Shown in pieces: positions 55,087 through 63,186 of a DNA stretch of 64,000 bases (positions within the stretch are counted from its first letter, which is position 1; every line of letters starts with the position of its first letter). The notes below the pieces were generated by a model. The model did no database searches, was not told the origin of the DNA, and saw only the letters and a list, made by a program, of their open reading frames with translations. Location: positions 1 to 64,000 of the forward strand of contig CAJJBU010000017.1 of assembly GCA_905182495.1 (NCBI GenBank), given 5' to 3'. The translations under genes and the position numbers were made by a program. This stretch comes from Flavobacteriales bacterium UBA952 (GTDB taxonomy: Bacteria > Bacteroidota > Bacteroidia > Flavobacteriales_D > Crocinitomicaceae).

Positions 55087-55742
55087 AAAAAATATTGTCG
55101 CTTGTTTTGCTCATGGTCGTTCTGGTACCTATCGCTTATTACTTCAACAAACCGAGTGAGGAAAAGAAACTTGACGTATTGAGTCCTATGGATGTAAATG
55201 CTGAGATGGTTGATTCGGAATTAAGAAATATAGGTCGTGGACATTATATTCAGGATTTTGAATTTTTTGATCAAAAAAACCAACGTTTTCAATCTTCTTC
55301 GATAAAGGATAAGATCTGGGTCGTTGAATATTTTTTTGCGACTTGCAAGGGAATCTGCCCTATTATGAATGCTCAAATGCAAAGGGTTCAGTCAGCTCAT
55401 GAAAAGGACACTAATGTTGTGATCTTGAGCTTCACTGTCGATCCTGACCAAGACACGCCAGAGGCTTTAGGTCTTTATGCGGATGAACATGGCGCAATTG
55501 CTGGAAAGTGGTTTTTCCTTACGGGAGAGAAATCAATGCTGTACGAGTTGGCCCGTAAATCTTTCTTTTTATTAAAGCCAGCCGAGGCAAAAAACCAAGG
55601 CGATGCGGGAGGCGATTTCATACACACCAACAACTTTGTTCTAATAGATAGGGATAAACAGATTCGTGGCTATTATGACGGGACCAATCCTAAAGAAGTC
55701 GATGCACTTATTCTTGATGTGTCGCGCCTAAAAATGGATTAA
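55083..55742 (+). CDS. third SCO1/SenC family protein of the window
   Basis: A 219-residue SCO protein with an N-terminal anchor (residues 4-21), the copper-binding motif in FFATCKGICPIM (C88, C92), and a later His in GDFIHTNNFVLID. It is coupled to the NadR kinase gene by an ATGA overlap, so it shares a promoter with NAD salvage genes. The other two SCO genes lie 40 kb away in the oxidase cluster. It may serve another copper enzyme, or redundancy for the oxidase. Confidence 0.9.
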   Translation: MKKILSLVLLMVVLVPIAYYFNKPSEEKKLDVLSPMDVNAEMVDSELRNIGRGHYIQDFEFFDQKNQRFQSSSIKDKIWVVEYFFATCKGICPIMNAQMQRVQSAHEKDTNVVILSFTVDPDQDTPEALGLYADEHGAIAGKWFFLTGEKSMLYELARKSFFLLKPAEAKNQGDAGGDFIHTNNFVLIDRDKQIRGYYDGTNPKEVDALILDVSRLKMD

Positions 55743-55773
55743 CATACTTTTCTCAGAGACATTTGAAATTGCC

Positions 55774-55781
55774 TATCTTTG
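55774..55781 (+). promoter_or_regulatory. TAnnTTTG -7 box for the pseudouridine synthase operon
   Basis: TATCTTTG lies 39 bases before ATG 55821 and just after the SCO stop, giving a leader of about 33 bases. Confidence 0.42.
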
Positions 55782-55820
55782 TAGCCTAAAAGCAAAATTT
55801 CCTTTTAGTGCCTAATTGTA

Positions 55821-56648
55821 ATGAGTCGAGATAAAAAAAATCAAAAACCAGATAAAAATGTTTCAAAGCGCGACAAGCGTAAGTACATTGAATTCCGTCA
55901 AAAGTTTAAAAAAGGTGACCCTTTACCCTCTTTTAGCGATGAGGTAAGACTTAATAAGTTTATTTCCAATGCGGGCATATGCTCCCGAAGAGAAGCAGAC
56001 GTATTGATTGCTGCAGGAGTCGTGATGGTGAATGACAAGGTCATCACCGAATTGGGGCACAAGTTGAAACCAGAAGACAGCGTTAAATATGATGGAGAAA
56101 CCATTAAATCATATAATAAGAGATATGTCCTTTTGAATAAACCCAAAGGGTTCTATTCTACAGTCGGTGAGTCAAAAGGAAGAAAAACGGCGTATAGTCT
56201 TGTTCAGAAGTCGTGTAAGGAATTACTCTTCCCTGTTGACAAGTTAGATAAAGATGCGACGGGATTATTGTTATTCACTAATGACAGTGATTTATCAAAA
56301 AAGTTGAACCACCCTCGTTTTCAATCGAAGAAATTGTATCATGTAGAACTGAACAATCCTGTAACCAAGAGCCATTTAAAACAGTTAACTGAAGGCGTGG
56401 AACTTGAGGATGGAAAGACTAAAGTTTTAGACGCTACGCATGTTCTAGATGGAACTTCTCGCGAAGTAGGGATTGAAATAAGTTCAGGTAAGAAACAGGT
56501 TATACACCGATTGTTTGAAGCCATGGGTCTTGCTGTAGTGAAACTCGATCGCGTTCGCTTTTCGGGCCTTACTAAAAAAGACTTGCCAAGAGGTATGTTC
56601 CGACATCTTTCGGAAAATGAAATTTCATTTTTAAAAATGTCCAAGTAA
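55821..56648 (+). CDS. ribosomal pseudouridine synthase, RsuA/RluB type
   Basis: The 275-residue enzyme has an S4 RNA-binding domain (about 43-95: LNKFISNAGICSRREADVLI) and the RsuA-type catalytic domain with the active Asp in PVDKLDKDATGLLLFTND and the C-terminal KKQVIHRLFEAMGLAVVKL. The N-terminus is basic (KRDKRKYIEF). It should isomerise a uridine in 16S or 23S rRNA; which one cannot be told. Its TAA overlaps the next ATG as TAATG. Confidence 0.93.
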   Translation: MSRDKKNQKPDKNVSKRDKRKYIEFRQKFKKGDPLPSFSDEVRLNKFISNAGICSRREADVLIAAGVVMVNDKVITELGHKLKPEDSVKYDGETIKSYNKRYVLLNKPKGFYSTVGESKGRKTAYSLVQKSCKELLFPVDKLDKDATGLLLFTNDSDLSKKLNHPRFQSKKLYHVELNNPVTKSHLKQLTEGVELEDGKTKVLDATHVLDGTSREVGIEISSGKKQVIHRLFEAMGLAVVKLDRVRFSGLTKKDLPRGMFRHLSENEISFLKMSK

Positions 56649-57355
56649 TGGTTTTTAGGATTTTGGCAATTATTCTTTGTTTAACCTCAGCCTGTGGACA
56701 GCACGAGAACGTCGAAAATTCTAATGAAATCAATTCGAGTTCTTCTCATCCAAATGCGTCGTATTTTTATGTCTATGATACGACCAAAAAGATTTACCAG
56801 TATAGAGATATTGTTCATGGAATGAATGAACAATTCCATAGAATTTACGGAGTTGAGGATTCCGAAGGAAAACATATTGTAGTTGAAAGATACTCTCAGA
56901 CTGGTCGCATAACGGAGGCCTATAATTACAATTTGGATTCATTAAATGTTCTTGACCACATGGTCGTCAATGGATTTGGGGAAAAGGAAAAAGCGACAAT
57001 CTACAAGAACGAATTGTTTCCATTTGAGAAAAATAAGGTGACGCGATACGCCTCTAAATTTTCAGGATTTCAAGACTCAACTGTTATTTTGATGGAGCTT
57101 TACAGAGACTTCAAGGGGACCGATGTGAAGAATGTCATCTCAGATCCCATTGAATGTATTAAATTAGAGGAGCAGGCGAGATATACGATTCTTAACCCTT
57201 TCACTAAAAAAGAAACACAACAAGAGTTTCAAAGTATACACTATTTTGGAAAAGGAGTTGGACTCGTTGAATGGTTTGATAAAGAAAAAAAAATGCATTT
57301 TGTCCTAGAGGATATAATTTCTCAAGAGAAATGGATTAAATTGATTTCAGAATGA
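56648..57355 (+). CDS. putative lipoprotein, unknown function
   Basis: The 235-residue product starts with a lipoprotein signal: a hydrophobic stretch ending LTSAC (C16). The body has Tyr/Phe-rich beta strands and repeats a pattern of short edge strands (for example SYFYVYDTTKKIYQYRDIV-like and RIYGVEDSEGKHIVVERYS). No family is recognised. It overlaps both neighbours by one and four bases, between a pseudouridine synthase and an outer-membrane barrel protein, so it is certainly expressed. Confidence 0.75.
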   Translation: MVFRILAIILCLTSACGQHENVENSNEINSSSSHPNASYFYVYDTTKKIYQYRDIVHGMNEQFHRIYGVEDSEGKHIVVERYSQTGRITEAYNYNLDSLNVLDHMVVNGFGEKEKATIYKNELFPFEKNKVTRYASKFSGFQDSTVILMELYRDFKGTDVKNVISDPIECIKLEEQARYTILNPFTKKETQQEFQSIHYFGKGVGLVEWFDKEKKMHFVLEDIISQEKWIKLISE

Positions 57356-58233
57356 ATAGATACATTTTAATTTTATTGGTTGCGTTTTTAAGTTTTGGGT
57401 CTTTTGCTCAAAGACGAAATAAACCGAAACCTAAAAAGTCCTATAATCCTGGTGCTATATTTTTACAATGGGGTTATAACCGGGATTTCTACACGAAAAG
57501 TGATATTAATTTCACAGGTGCGGGATACGATTTCACACTCCAAGGTTGCCAAGCAGAGGACCGCCCTGAAGAGTTTAGTTTTAACAATTACTTTAATATT
57601 AAAAATATAACGATACCCCAATTTAATTTTAGAGTGGGTTACGTGTTTAAGAAAAACTGGGCTGTTTCTTTGGGCTATGACCACATGAAATATGTCTTAA
57701 AAGACAATGTCCCCTACCAACTATCGGGGACAATTAATCCGGGAGTAGATCTTGAAACAAACTGGTCTGGGACTTATATTAATGAGCCTGTCATCACCCA
57801 AGAGGAAACCTTCCACTACGAAAACAGCAATGGGTTAAATTATATACGTGCCGAGATTACGCGCGTGGACCAGCTGTATAGAGAACGAAATTCTGCATGG
57901 TTTGCATTTTCTACTTTATTTGGTTTTGGAGCAGGAGCCATTCTTTCAATTAATGATTTCACATTTGCAGGCCGAAAATCAATGTTTACTTCTTCCTTAT
58001 CAGGTTTAGCCTTGTCATTGCATGCAGATGCTAGGTTTGAATTCTTTAGACACTTTTATATTCAGCCGGGTTTAAGTAGTGGATATATGCTTCAAAACAA
58101 TGTGAAAACCAGACCTGAGGATTATAGTTCTATAGCGAGCCATCAGTTTGGTTATTTGGAAGCTCATGTTCTCGTTGGATGGTTATTTTATTTGAAACCG
58201 ATTAATGCATGCGACGCATGCCCTCAATGGTAA
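57352..58233 (+). CDS. outer-membrane beta-barrel protein, unknown function
   Basis: The 293-residue protein has a signal peptide (ending FAQRR) and then alternating amphipathic strands with aromatic girdles (for example FRVGYVFKKNWAVSLGYDH and FFRHFYIQPGLSSGYMLQN) ending in a short segment with Trp and two Cys near the C-terminus (ACDACPQW). It most resembles a small barrel of eight to twelve strands. It is coupled to the lipoprotein upstream (ATGA) and its end overlaps the open frame of pth. Confidence 0.75.
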   Translation: MNRYILILLVAFLSFGSFAQRRNKPKPKKSYNPGAIFLQWGYNRDFYTKSDINFTGAGYDFTLQGCQAEDRPEEFSFNNYFNIKNITIPQFNFRVGYVFKKNWAVSLGYDHMKYVLKDNVPYQLSGTINPGVDLETNWSGTYINEPVITQEETFHYENSNGLNYIRAEITRVDQLYRERNSAWFAFSTLFGFGAGAILSINDFTFAGRKSMFTSSLSGLALSLHADARFEFFRHFYIQPGLSSGYMLQNNVKTRPEDYSSIASHQFGYLEAHVLVGWLFYLKPINACDACPQW

Positions 58234-58241
58234 ATGATTCG

Positions 58242-58805
58242 ATGAAGTATTTAATTGTTGGTCTTGGAAATCCTGGTATGAAGTATGCGAATACAAGGCA
58301 TAATATTGGCTTTGAGGTGGTTGACGCATTGGCTAAGGAGCACGCGATTCCCTTCTCCACCGAACGTCACGCAGACCGTACAGAGATTAAATTCAAGGGC
58401 CGAAAATTGATATTAATCAAACCCAACACTTTCATGAATCTTTCAGGTAAGGCAGTGCAATATTGGCTTCAAAAAGAGGGTGTGAAAATTGAAAACCTAC
58501 TTGTCATTAATGATGATCTTGCTTTACCTTTTGGTAAACTACGGATGAAAGGGAAGGGTTCTGCAGGGGGGCATAATGGTCTTAAAGATATTGAAGCAGT
58601 GCTGCAGTCTCAGCTTTATGCTCGATTAAGATTTGGAATAGGTGATGCATATCCTATGGGAAGACAAGCAGATTTTGTCCTAGGCGAATGGTCTAAAATC
58701 GAAAACATTGAATTGACAGAAAAAATAGATTTAGCCATTAAGTTCATAAAGTCATTTTCTACGATTGGCCTTAATATGACCATGACAGACCTAAATGGGA
58801 AATAA
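58242..58805 (+). CDS. pth: peptidyl-tRNA hydrolase
   Basis: The enzyme releases tRNA from peptidyl-tRNA that drops off the ribosome. From ATG 58242 the 187-residue protein begins MKYLIVGLGNPGMKYANTRH, with the catalytic His at 20, then KPNTFMNLSGKAV and DDLALPFGKLRMKGKGSAG-like core with GGHNGLKDIE. Earlier in-frame ATGs at 58209 and 58227 overlap the previous gene and lack family similarity, so 58242 is preferred. It is the last gene of an operon of envelope genes with a pseudouridine synthase. Confidence 0.95.
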   Translation: MKYLIVGLGNPGMKYANTRHNIGFEVVDALAKEHAIPFSTERHADRTEIKFKGRKLILIKPNTFMNLSGKAVQYWLQKEGVKIENLLVINDDLALPFGKLRMKGKGSAGGHNGLKDIEAVLQSQLYARLRFGIGDAYPMGRQADFVLGEWSKIENIELTEKIDLAIKFIKSFSTIGLNMTMTDLNGK

Positions 58806-58863
58806 CGCCACATTAATAAAACAATTTAACTCGAATTCAGTTACAAAGTAAAAGACATCTAAA

Positions 58864-60030
58864 ATGAAAAATTTCAAGCTTAATAACAAAGGGAAGTACA
58901 ATTGGAATATGGTGATTATTTTAACCTTGATTCCATTGATTGGCGTTTTTGGAACAGGGATCTATGTTTATTATAACGGAGTTGTATGGCAAGAGCCATT
59001 ATTGTTATTGGTTTTTTGGTTCCTTTCGGGAATGGGCATTACTATGGGCTACCATCGATTGTTTGCTCATAAGGCATATAAGACCAATGCTTTTGTCGAA
59101 TGGATACTCATGATTTTTGGTTCTATGGCACTTGAGAACACAATTTTAAAGTGGTGCTCAGACCACAGAGTTCATCACACAAAAGCAGAAACAAAAGAAG
59201 ATCCATATTCGATAACAGAAGGGTTTTGGCACGCCCATATCGGATGGATTGTAAAAAACGTCCCTGAAGAAAATAGTCGGGTACGAGGCGTCAAGGATTT
59301 GACCAATAAGAGTGCTATAAAGTTCCAGAATAAATATTATTTCTCTATTGGAATTCTATTTGGTTTTATTATACCTCTGGCCATCGGGTTCATTTACGGT
59401 AGACCTCTTGGCGCGTTTCTTTGGGCTGGATTTTTAAGGCTCGCCATCGTGCATCATGCCACCTTCTTTATTAATTCCTTGTGTCATTATATAGGCCGAC
59501 GCACCTATGATGTTAAATCTACGGCACGTGATTCCTGGTTCGTTTCCTGGTTCACTTTTGGTGAAGGCTATCATAATTACCATCATAAATTTCAGTGGGA
59601 TTATAGAAATGGGGTAAAGTGGTTTGCATATGACCCAAGTAAATGGATTATTAAAGGACTTTCTTTTTTTGGTGTCACCTATGATTTGAAAAAAGTAAAA
59701 GAGCATGTCATTGTGCAAAATCGAGTGAATAACATCAAAATCCAACTATCAGAAATGTTTAATAAGTCCGGGGATGGAATCAGAAACTACTATCAAAACA
59801 AAGTAGAGCAACTGCATATAAAGTCTGAACGCTTATTTGCTTTATGGTCAGACATGGAGGTAAAATACGCAGAGCAATTGTCCAAAGGTAAATTAAAGAA
59901 CAAGGAGATTTTAAAGAGCCTTGTAAACGAAAGAAAGCGCTATAAGGAACAAATCAACTTAATTAAACAGGATTTACAAATCATCATGTCTAATGTCCAG
60001 AAAAAAAGACTGCAGCCTAATCTATCATAA
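58864..60030 (+). CDS. acyl-CoA/acyl-lipid delta-9-type fatty acid desaturase
   Basis: The 388-residue membrane di-iron enzyme has the three His boxes: HRLFAH (64-69), HRVHH (101-105) and HNYHH in FGEGYHNYHHKF (about 236-247). The helices between match the SCD-type topology. It introduces a cis double bond into acyl chains, so it helps keep membranes fluid, as expected for a cold or marine bacterium. A C-terminal tail of about 110 charged residues (coiled-coil-like, with KSERLFALWSDMEVKY) follows the catalytic part. Confidence 0.94.
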   Translation: MKNFKLNNKGKYNWNMVIILTLIPLIGVFGTGIYVYYNGVVWQEPLLLLVFWFLSGMGITMGYHRLFAHKAYKTNAFVEWILMIFGSMALENTILKWCSDHRVHHTKAETKEDPYSITEGFWHAHIGWIVKNVPEENSRVRGVKDLTNKSAIKFQNKYYFSIGILFGFIIPLAIGFIYGRPLGAFLWAGFLRLAIVHHATFFINSLCHYIGRRTYDVKSTARDSWFVSWFTFGEGYHNYHHKFQWDYRNGVKWFAYDPSKWIIKGLSFFGVTYDLKKVKEHVIVQNRVNNIKIQLSEMFNKSGDGIRNYYQNKVEQLHIKSERLFALWSDMEVKYAEQLSKGKLKNKEILKSLVNERKRYKEQINLIKQDLQIIMSNVQKKRLQPNLS

Positions 60031-60052
60031 AAAGAAAAAAAGAAAGGGTGAA

Positions 60053-60499
60053 TTAGTCTTCTTGATTCAGAATTTCAGGATGGCTAATTTCTCCTCCACT
60101 TTTTCCTGTCTGGAAAGCTAGAACAGCAAGTCCTAAAGACCCAATAATTACTAAAGGGAATAATAACTTCTCATAAGATTTCTTTTTCCAATTCATCCAA
60201 AGTGCAACTAAGGAAACCAAAGAAATAAGGTAAGATAGGTATGCGAATATTTCCGCTTTTTCTTCATGCTCATGGATTAAATCATGACTTTTCCCTAAGT
60301 GCTCTACAATTTCTTCAGCTCCTTCACCAGAGAAGAAAGCCGGAATCGTAAATAAGCCCCCTAGAACGACAATGAAGTAACCAATCCTTCTGGATACAGC
60401 TGATTTTAATAAGAAAGAAAGGATGAGAATAACACCCCCTATCATCGGAAGTATTATTGGAAAATGATTGGTCATTAAGTGGATTTGAGCTTCTGTCAT
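60053..60499 (-). CDS. small polytopic membrane protein, DUF2231-like layout
   Basis: The 148-residue protein has four helices. It begins with an amphipathic HLMTNHFPIILPMIGGVI, and between helices 2 and 3 carries FSGEGAEEIVEHLGKSHDLIHEHEEKAEI, a His/Glu-rich loop. The arrangement of NHxP, SGExAEE and H-Hx-E is shared by DUF2231-type membrane proteins; I am not sure of the family. The His-rich loop could bind a metal. It converges on the desaturase gene. Confidence 0.7.
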   Translation of the reverse strand: MTEAQIHLMTNHFPIILPMIGGVILILSFLLKSAVSRRIGYFIVVLGGLFTIPAFFSGEGAEEIVEHLGKSHDLIHEHEEKAEIFAYLSYLISLVSLVALWMNWKKKSYEKLLFPLVIIGSLGLAVLAFQTGKSGGEISHPEILNQED

Positions 60500-60578
60500 A
60501 GTGCGTTTTTTTTACGAATATGACAATTTATTCTCAAAAAACACAAAATCATTTTAAATCTTCATTCAATGCGCTTCC

Positions 60579-61535
60579 TTATGCCTTTGAGATTTTCAGA
60601 ATTACAGTGGGGTTATCGGGAATTAGAATCGTTAAGAAATAAAACCCGGATTGAAGCTTGGAGACATCAATTCTTCCGTCCCTATGTTTTATAGGGTGTA
60701 ATACCCCATTCATATCGTTTAAGCTAAACCTTGCATTGGCTGGAATTTGGCCATCTAAAGTAAGGTGGCTTATCACAGGATTTGGGTAAGCTTTAATGTT
60801 TCTAGCTAAGGGATGATTAATTTCAGCAGTATTTAAACCGATCAGGTCATTGAATTCGCTAATACTCCCATTGAAGATATTTAGGTCTACATCACCGTTA
60901 ATTCCTGAGACATTTCCCCACCATGAATACTGTTTGAATCCCCATTCTGACCATGAACCTATGTTTGTTGGTGGGTCTAGATTTTCATCTGGTTGCGCAA
61001 ACCATAGGCCATAGGAATTTAACGAGGGGTTAAGGTAGTTCGCGAAATTCCCGTTGATGTATATAAAAGGAGATATACCCGTTGATGCTTCTACTAAACC
61101 CATCCATTCAGCCACCCAATCACTTAGTTGTTGTGCAGTGAACAGGTCTGTCAAGACAATTACTTGACCTCCAGAATAAGGATTCTCAAGATCAAGAACA
61201 GGCGGCAGAAATCCGGGCCCAATATAGTCGGAAGCAATATTTAAAAAATTAGTAGCATCTTCTTCTGCTGTATTATTATCCGGTCGTGCAAAATGATAAG
61301 CACCCATGACAATATCGGTAGCCATTCCGTTGCTTATATTATTGAAAAACATAGGATCCGTATAGGTCATTCCTTCAGTCGCTTTGACCCACGAAAATGT
61401 ATAGCCATCTTCGCTGAGGAGCTCCCAATCTATATTGCCTTGCCAATGAGAAACATCAATTCCATAAATGGTTTGTGAAAATGTGAAAGGGGTGCTTAAC
61501 AAGAGAATGAAGCTTATAAAAAAAAGTTTAAACAT
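60579..61535 (-). CDS. GH25 lysozyme/muramidase exported by T9SS
   Basis: The 318-residue protein has a signal peptide (to FSQ, residue 21), a GH25 TIM barrel (about 22-215) with GIDVSHWQGNIDWELL (D27), WVKATEGMTYTDP and the catalytic PPVLDLENPY (D115, E117), and a T9SS type A sorting domain (about 245-318, AYPNPVISHLTLDGQ, FSLNDMNGVLHPIKHRDG). GH25 enzymes cut peptidoglycan between MurNAc and GlcNAc. The sorting domain sends the enzyme outside the cell rather than keeping it periplasmic, so it probably attacks other bacteria's or prey cell walls. A similar extracellular role is unproven for this organism. Confidence 0.9.
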   Translation of the reverse strand: MFKLFFISFILLLSTPFTFSQTIYGIDVSHWQGNIDWELLSEDGYTFSWVKATEGMTYTDPMFFNNISNGMATDIVMGAYHFARPDNNTAEEDATNFLNIASDYIGPGFLPPVLDLENPYSGGQVIVLTDLFTAQQLSDWVAEWMGLVEASTGISPFIYINGNFANYLNPSLNSYGLWFAQPDENLDPPTNIGSWSEWGFKQYSWWGNVSGINGDVDLNIFNGSISEFNDLIGLNTAEINHPLARNIKAYPNPVISHLTLDGQIPANARFSLNDMNGVLHPIKHRDGRIDVSKLQSGFYFLTILIPDNPTVILKISKA

Positions 61536-61654
61536 AAAAAGTAGAAATAATTTGATCTCATAAATTTATCTTTTCTCTTTGAGACTTGAAATAGAATTTT
61601 AAATCAATTCAAAATTCTTTCTTCCTTTTCTTGAAAATTGCGTCATGTTTTGCA

Positions 61655-61669
61655 TTCCTTGTCAAGGAA
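61655..61669. promoter_or_regulatory. 15-base palindrome in the asnS promoter
   Basis: TTCCTTG-T-CAAGGAA is a perfect inverted repeat with 7-base arms and a one-base centre, located between the -33 and -7 positions of the asnS promoter, where an operator would block RNA polymerase. No regulator is known for asnS in this phylum. Confidence 0.4.
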
Positions 61670-61677
61670 AAAACCTT

Positions 61678-61685
61678 TAATTTTG
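61678..61685 (+). promoter_or_regulatory. TAnnTTTG -7 box for asnS
   Basis: TAATTTTG ends 4 bases before ATG 61690. The transcript would start at the start codon. A TTG lies at 61659, 16 bases upstream of the box, within the palindrome. Confidence 0.5.
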
Positions 61686-61689
61686 TACC

Positions 61690-63135
61690 ATGGCTAGAAT
61701 AAGAATTTCTGAACTGCTCAATAACGGAGCTAATTTTCTTGGTGAGAAGATTGAGATTAAAGGATGGGTACGTGCTTTTCGAAGTAAGCGTTTTGTGCAG
61801 CTAAATGATGGCTCGTGCATGGCAAATATCCAGGGCGTTATTGATTTTGAAAAGTTTGAGGAGGCTGCGTTGCGGCCTATTAGTACAGGGGCGGCCGTCT
61901 GTTTAAAAGGTATCCTTGTTGAATCTCAGGGTTCGGGACAAGCTGTTGAGCTTCAGGTCGAGTCATTTGAAATTATTGGATCCGCAGATCCAGATGAGAT
62001 TCAAAAGACAATTCTTCAACCAAAAAAACACAGTCTCGATTTACTTAGAGAGCAGGCTCACTTACGTTTTAGAACGAATACCTTCGGAGCTGTTTTTCGC
62101 ATTAGACATGCTGCATCATTTGCGATTCATAAATTCTTCAATGAAAGAGGGTTTAATTATATCCACACACCTATTTTGACAGGTTCTGATGCGGAGGGAG
62201 CGGGAGAGATGTTTAGGGTGAGTACGCTTGATCCTAAGAACCCACCTTTAGATGATGAGGGGAATGTAGATTACAGTAAAGATTTTTTTGGAAAGCAAGT
62301 CAATTTAACGGTTTCGGGGCAGCTTGAGGCTGAGCTTGCCGCATTAGGACTGGGTCAGGTGTATACATTTGGACCTACCTTTAGAGCAGAAAACTCAAAT
62401 ACCTCTCGTCATTTGGCAGAGTTTTGGATGATTGAACCGGAAGTTGCTTTTAATGATCTATTTGACAATATGGATTTGACCGAAGCGTTTTTAAAATACA
62501 TCGGTACTTATATTCTTGATAATTGCGGTGAGGATTTGTCTTTTTTAGACCAAAGATATACCCAAGAACAAAGTCAAAAACCACAAAATGAAAGGAGTCA
62601 TCTAGGACTTATTGAAAGTATTCAGTTCATTACAAATAACGATTTTAAACGCCTGACTTATACCGAAGCCATAGATGTCTTGCGTAACTCGAAGGCATAT
62701 AAAAAGAAGAGGTTCGAATTTCCCGTTGAATGGGGAACGGATTTACAAAGCGAACATGAGCGTTATTTGGTCGAAAAAGAATTTAAGTGCCCTGTGATTT
62801 TAAGAGACTACCCTTCAGGTATAAAGGCATTTTACATGAGACAAAATGATGACGGAAAGACGGTTGCAGCTATGGATGTTCTATTTCCAGGCATTGGCGA
62901 AATTGTCGGAGGCTCTCAAAGAGAAGAGCGTTTAGATGTTTTAAAATCTAAGTGCAAAGATTTTAATATTGATGAGAAAGAGCTTTGGTGGTACATGGAA
63001 ACTCGAAAGTTTGGAACAGTCCCTCACGCTGGATTCGGAATGGGTTTTGAAAGACTGGTGATGTTTTTAACGGGGATGTCAAATATAAGAGATGTCATTC
63101 CTTTTCCAAGGGCCCGAGACAACGCAGAATTTTAA
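61690..63135 (+). CDS. asnS: asparagine--tRNA ligase
   Basis: A class IIb aminoacyl-tRNA synthetase that charges tRNA-Asn. The 481-residue protein has the N-terminal OB-fold anticodon-binding domain (IEIKGWVRAFRSKRFVQLND), motif 2 in TFRAENSNTSRHLAEFWMIE and motif 3 in GFGMGFERLVMFLTG. The length is that of bacterial AsnRS. Its own promoter overlaps a palindrome and its end is followed by a strong hairpin terminator. Confidence 0.97.
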   Translation: MARIRISELLNNGANFLGEKIEIKGWVRAFRSKRFVQLNDGSCMANIQGVIDFEKFEEAALRPISTGAAVCLKGILVESQGSGQAVELQVESFEIIGSADPDEIQKTILQPKKHSLDLLREQAHLRFRTNTFGAVFRIRHAASFAIHKFFNERGFNYIHTPILTGSDAEGAGEMFRVSTLDPKNPPLDDEGNVDYSKDFFGKQVNLTVSGQLEAELAALGLGQVYTFGPTFRAENSNTSRHLAEFWMIEPEVAFNDLFDNMDLTEAFLKYIGTYILDNCGEDLSFLDQRYTQEQSQKPQNERSHLGLIESIQFITNNDFKRLTYTEAIDVLRNSKAYKKKRFEFPVEWGTDLQSEHERYLVEKEFKCPVILRDYPSGIKAFYMRQNDDGKTVAAMDVLFPGIGEIVGGSQREERLDVLKSKCKDFNIDEKELWWYMETRKFGTVPHAGFGMGFERLVMFLTGMSNIRDVIPFPRARDNAEF

Positions 63136-63146
63136 AGCAAAAAAAA

Positions 63147-63175
63147 CCCGGAAACGAACTTTCCCGGGCTTTTTT
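63147..63175. terminator. bidirectional terminator between asnS and the Spy-like gene
   Basis: CCCGGAAA pairs with TTTCC(C)GGG with one bulged C and a CGAAC loop. It is followed by a T-run on the plus strand and flanked by a T-run on the minus strand (A-run on the plus), so it can serve both convergent genes. Confidence 0.82.
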
Positions 63176-63186
63176 AAATTAAGTAT

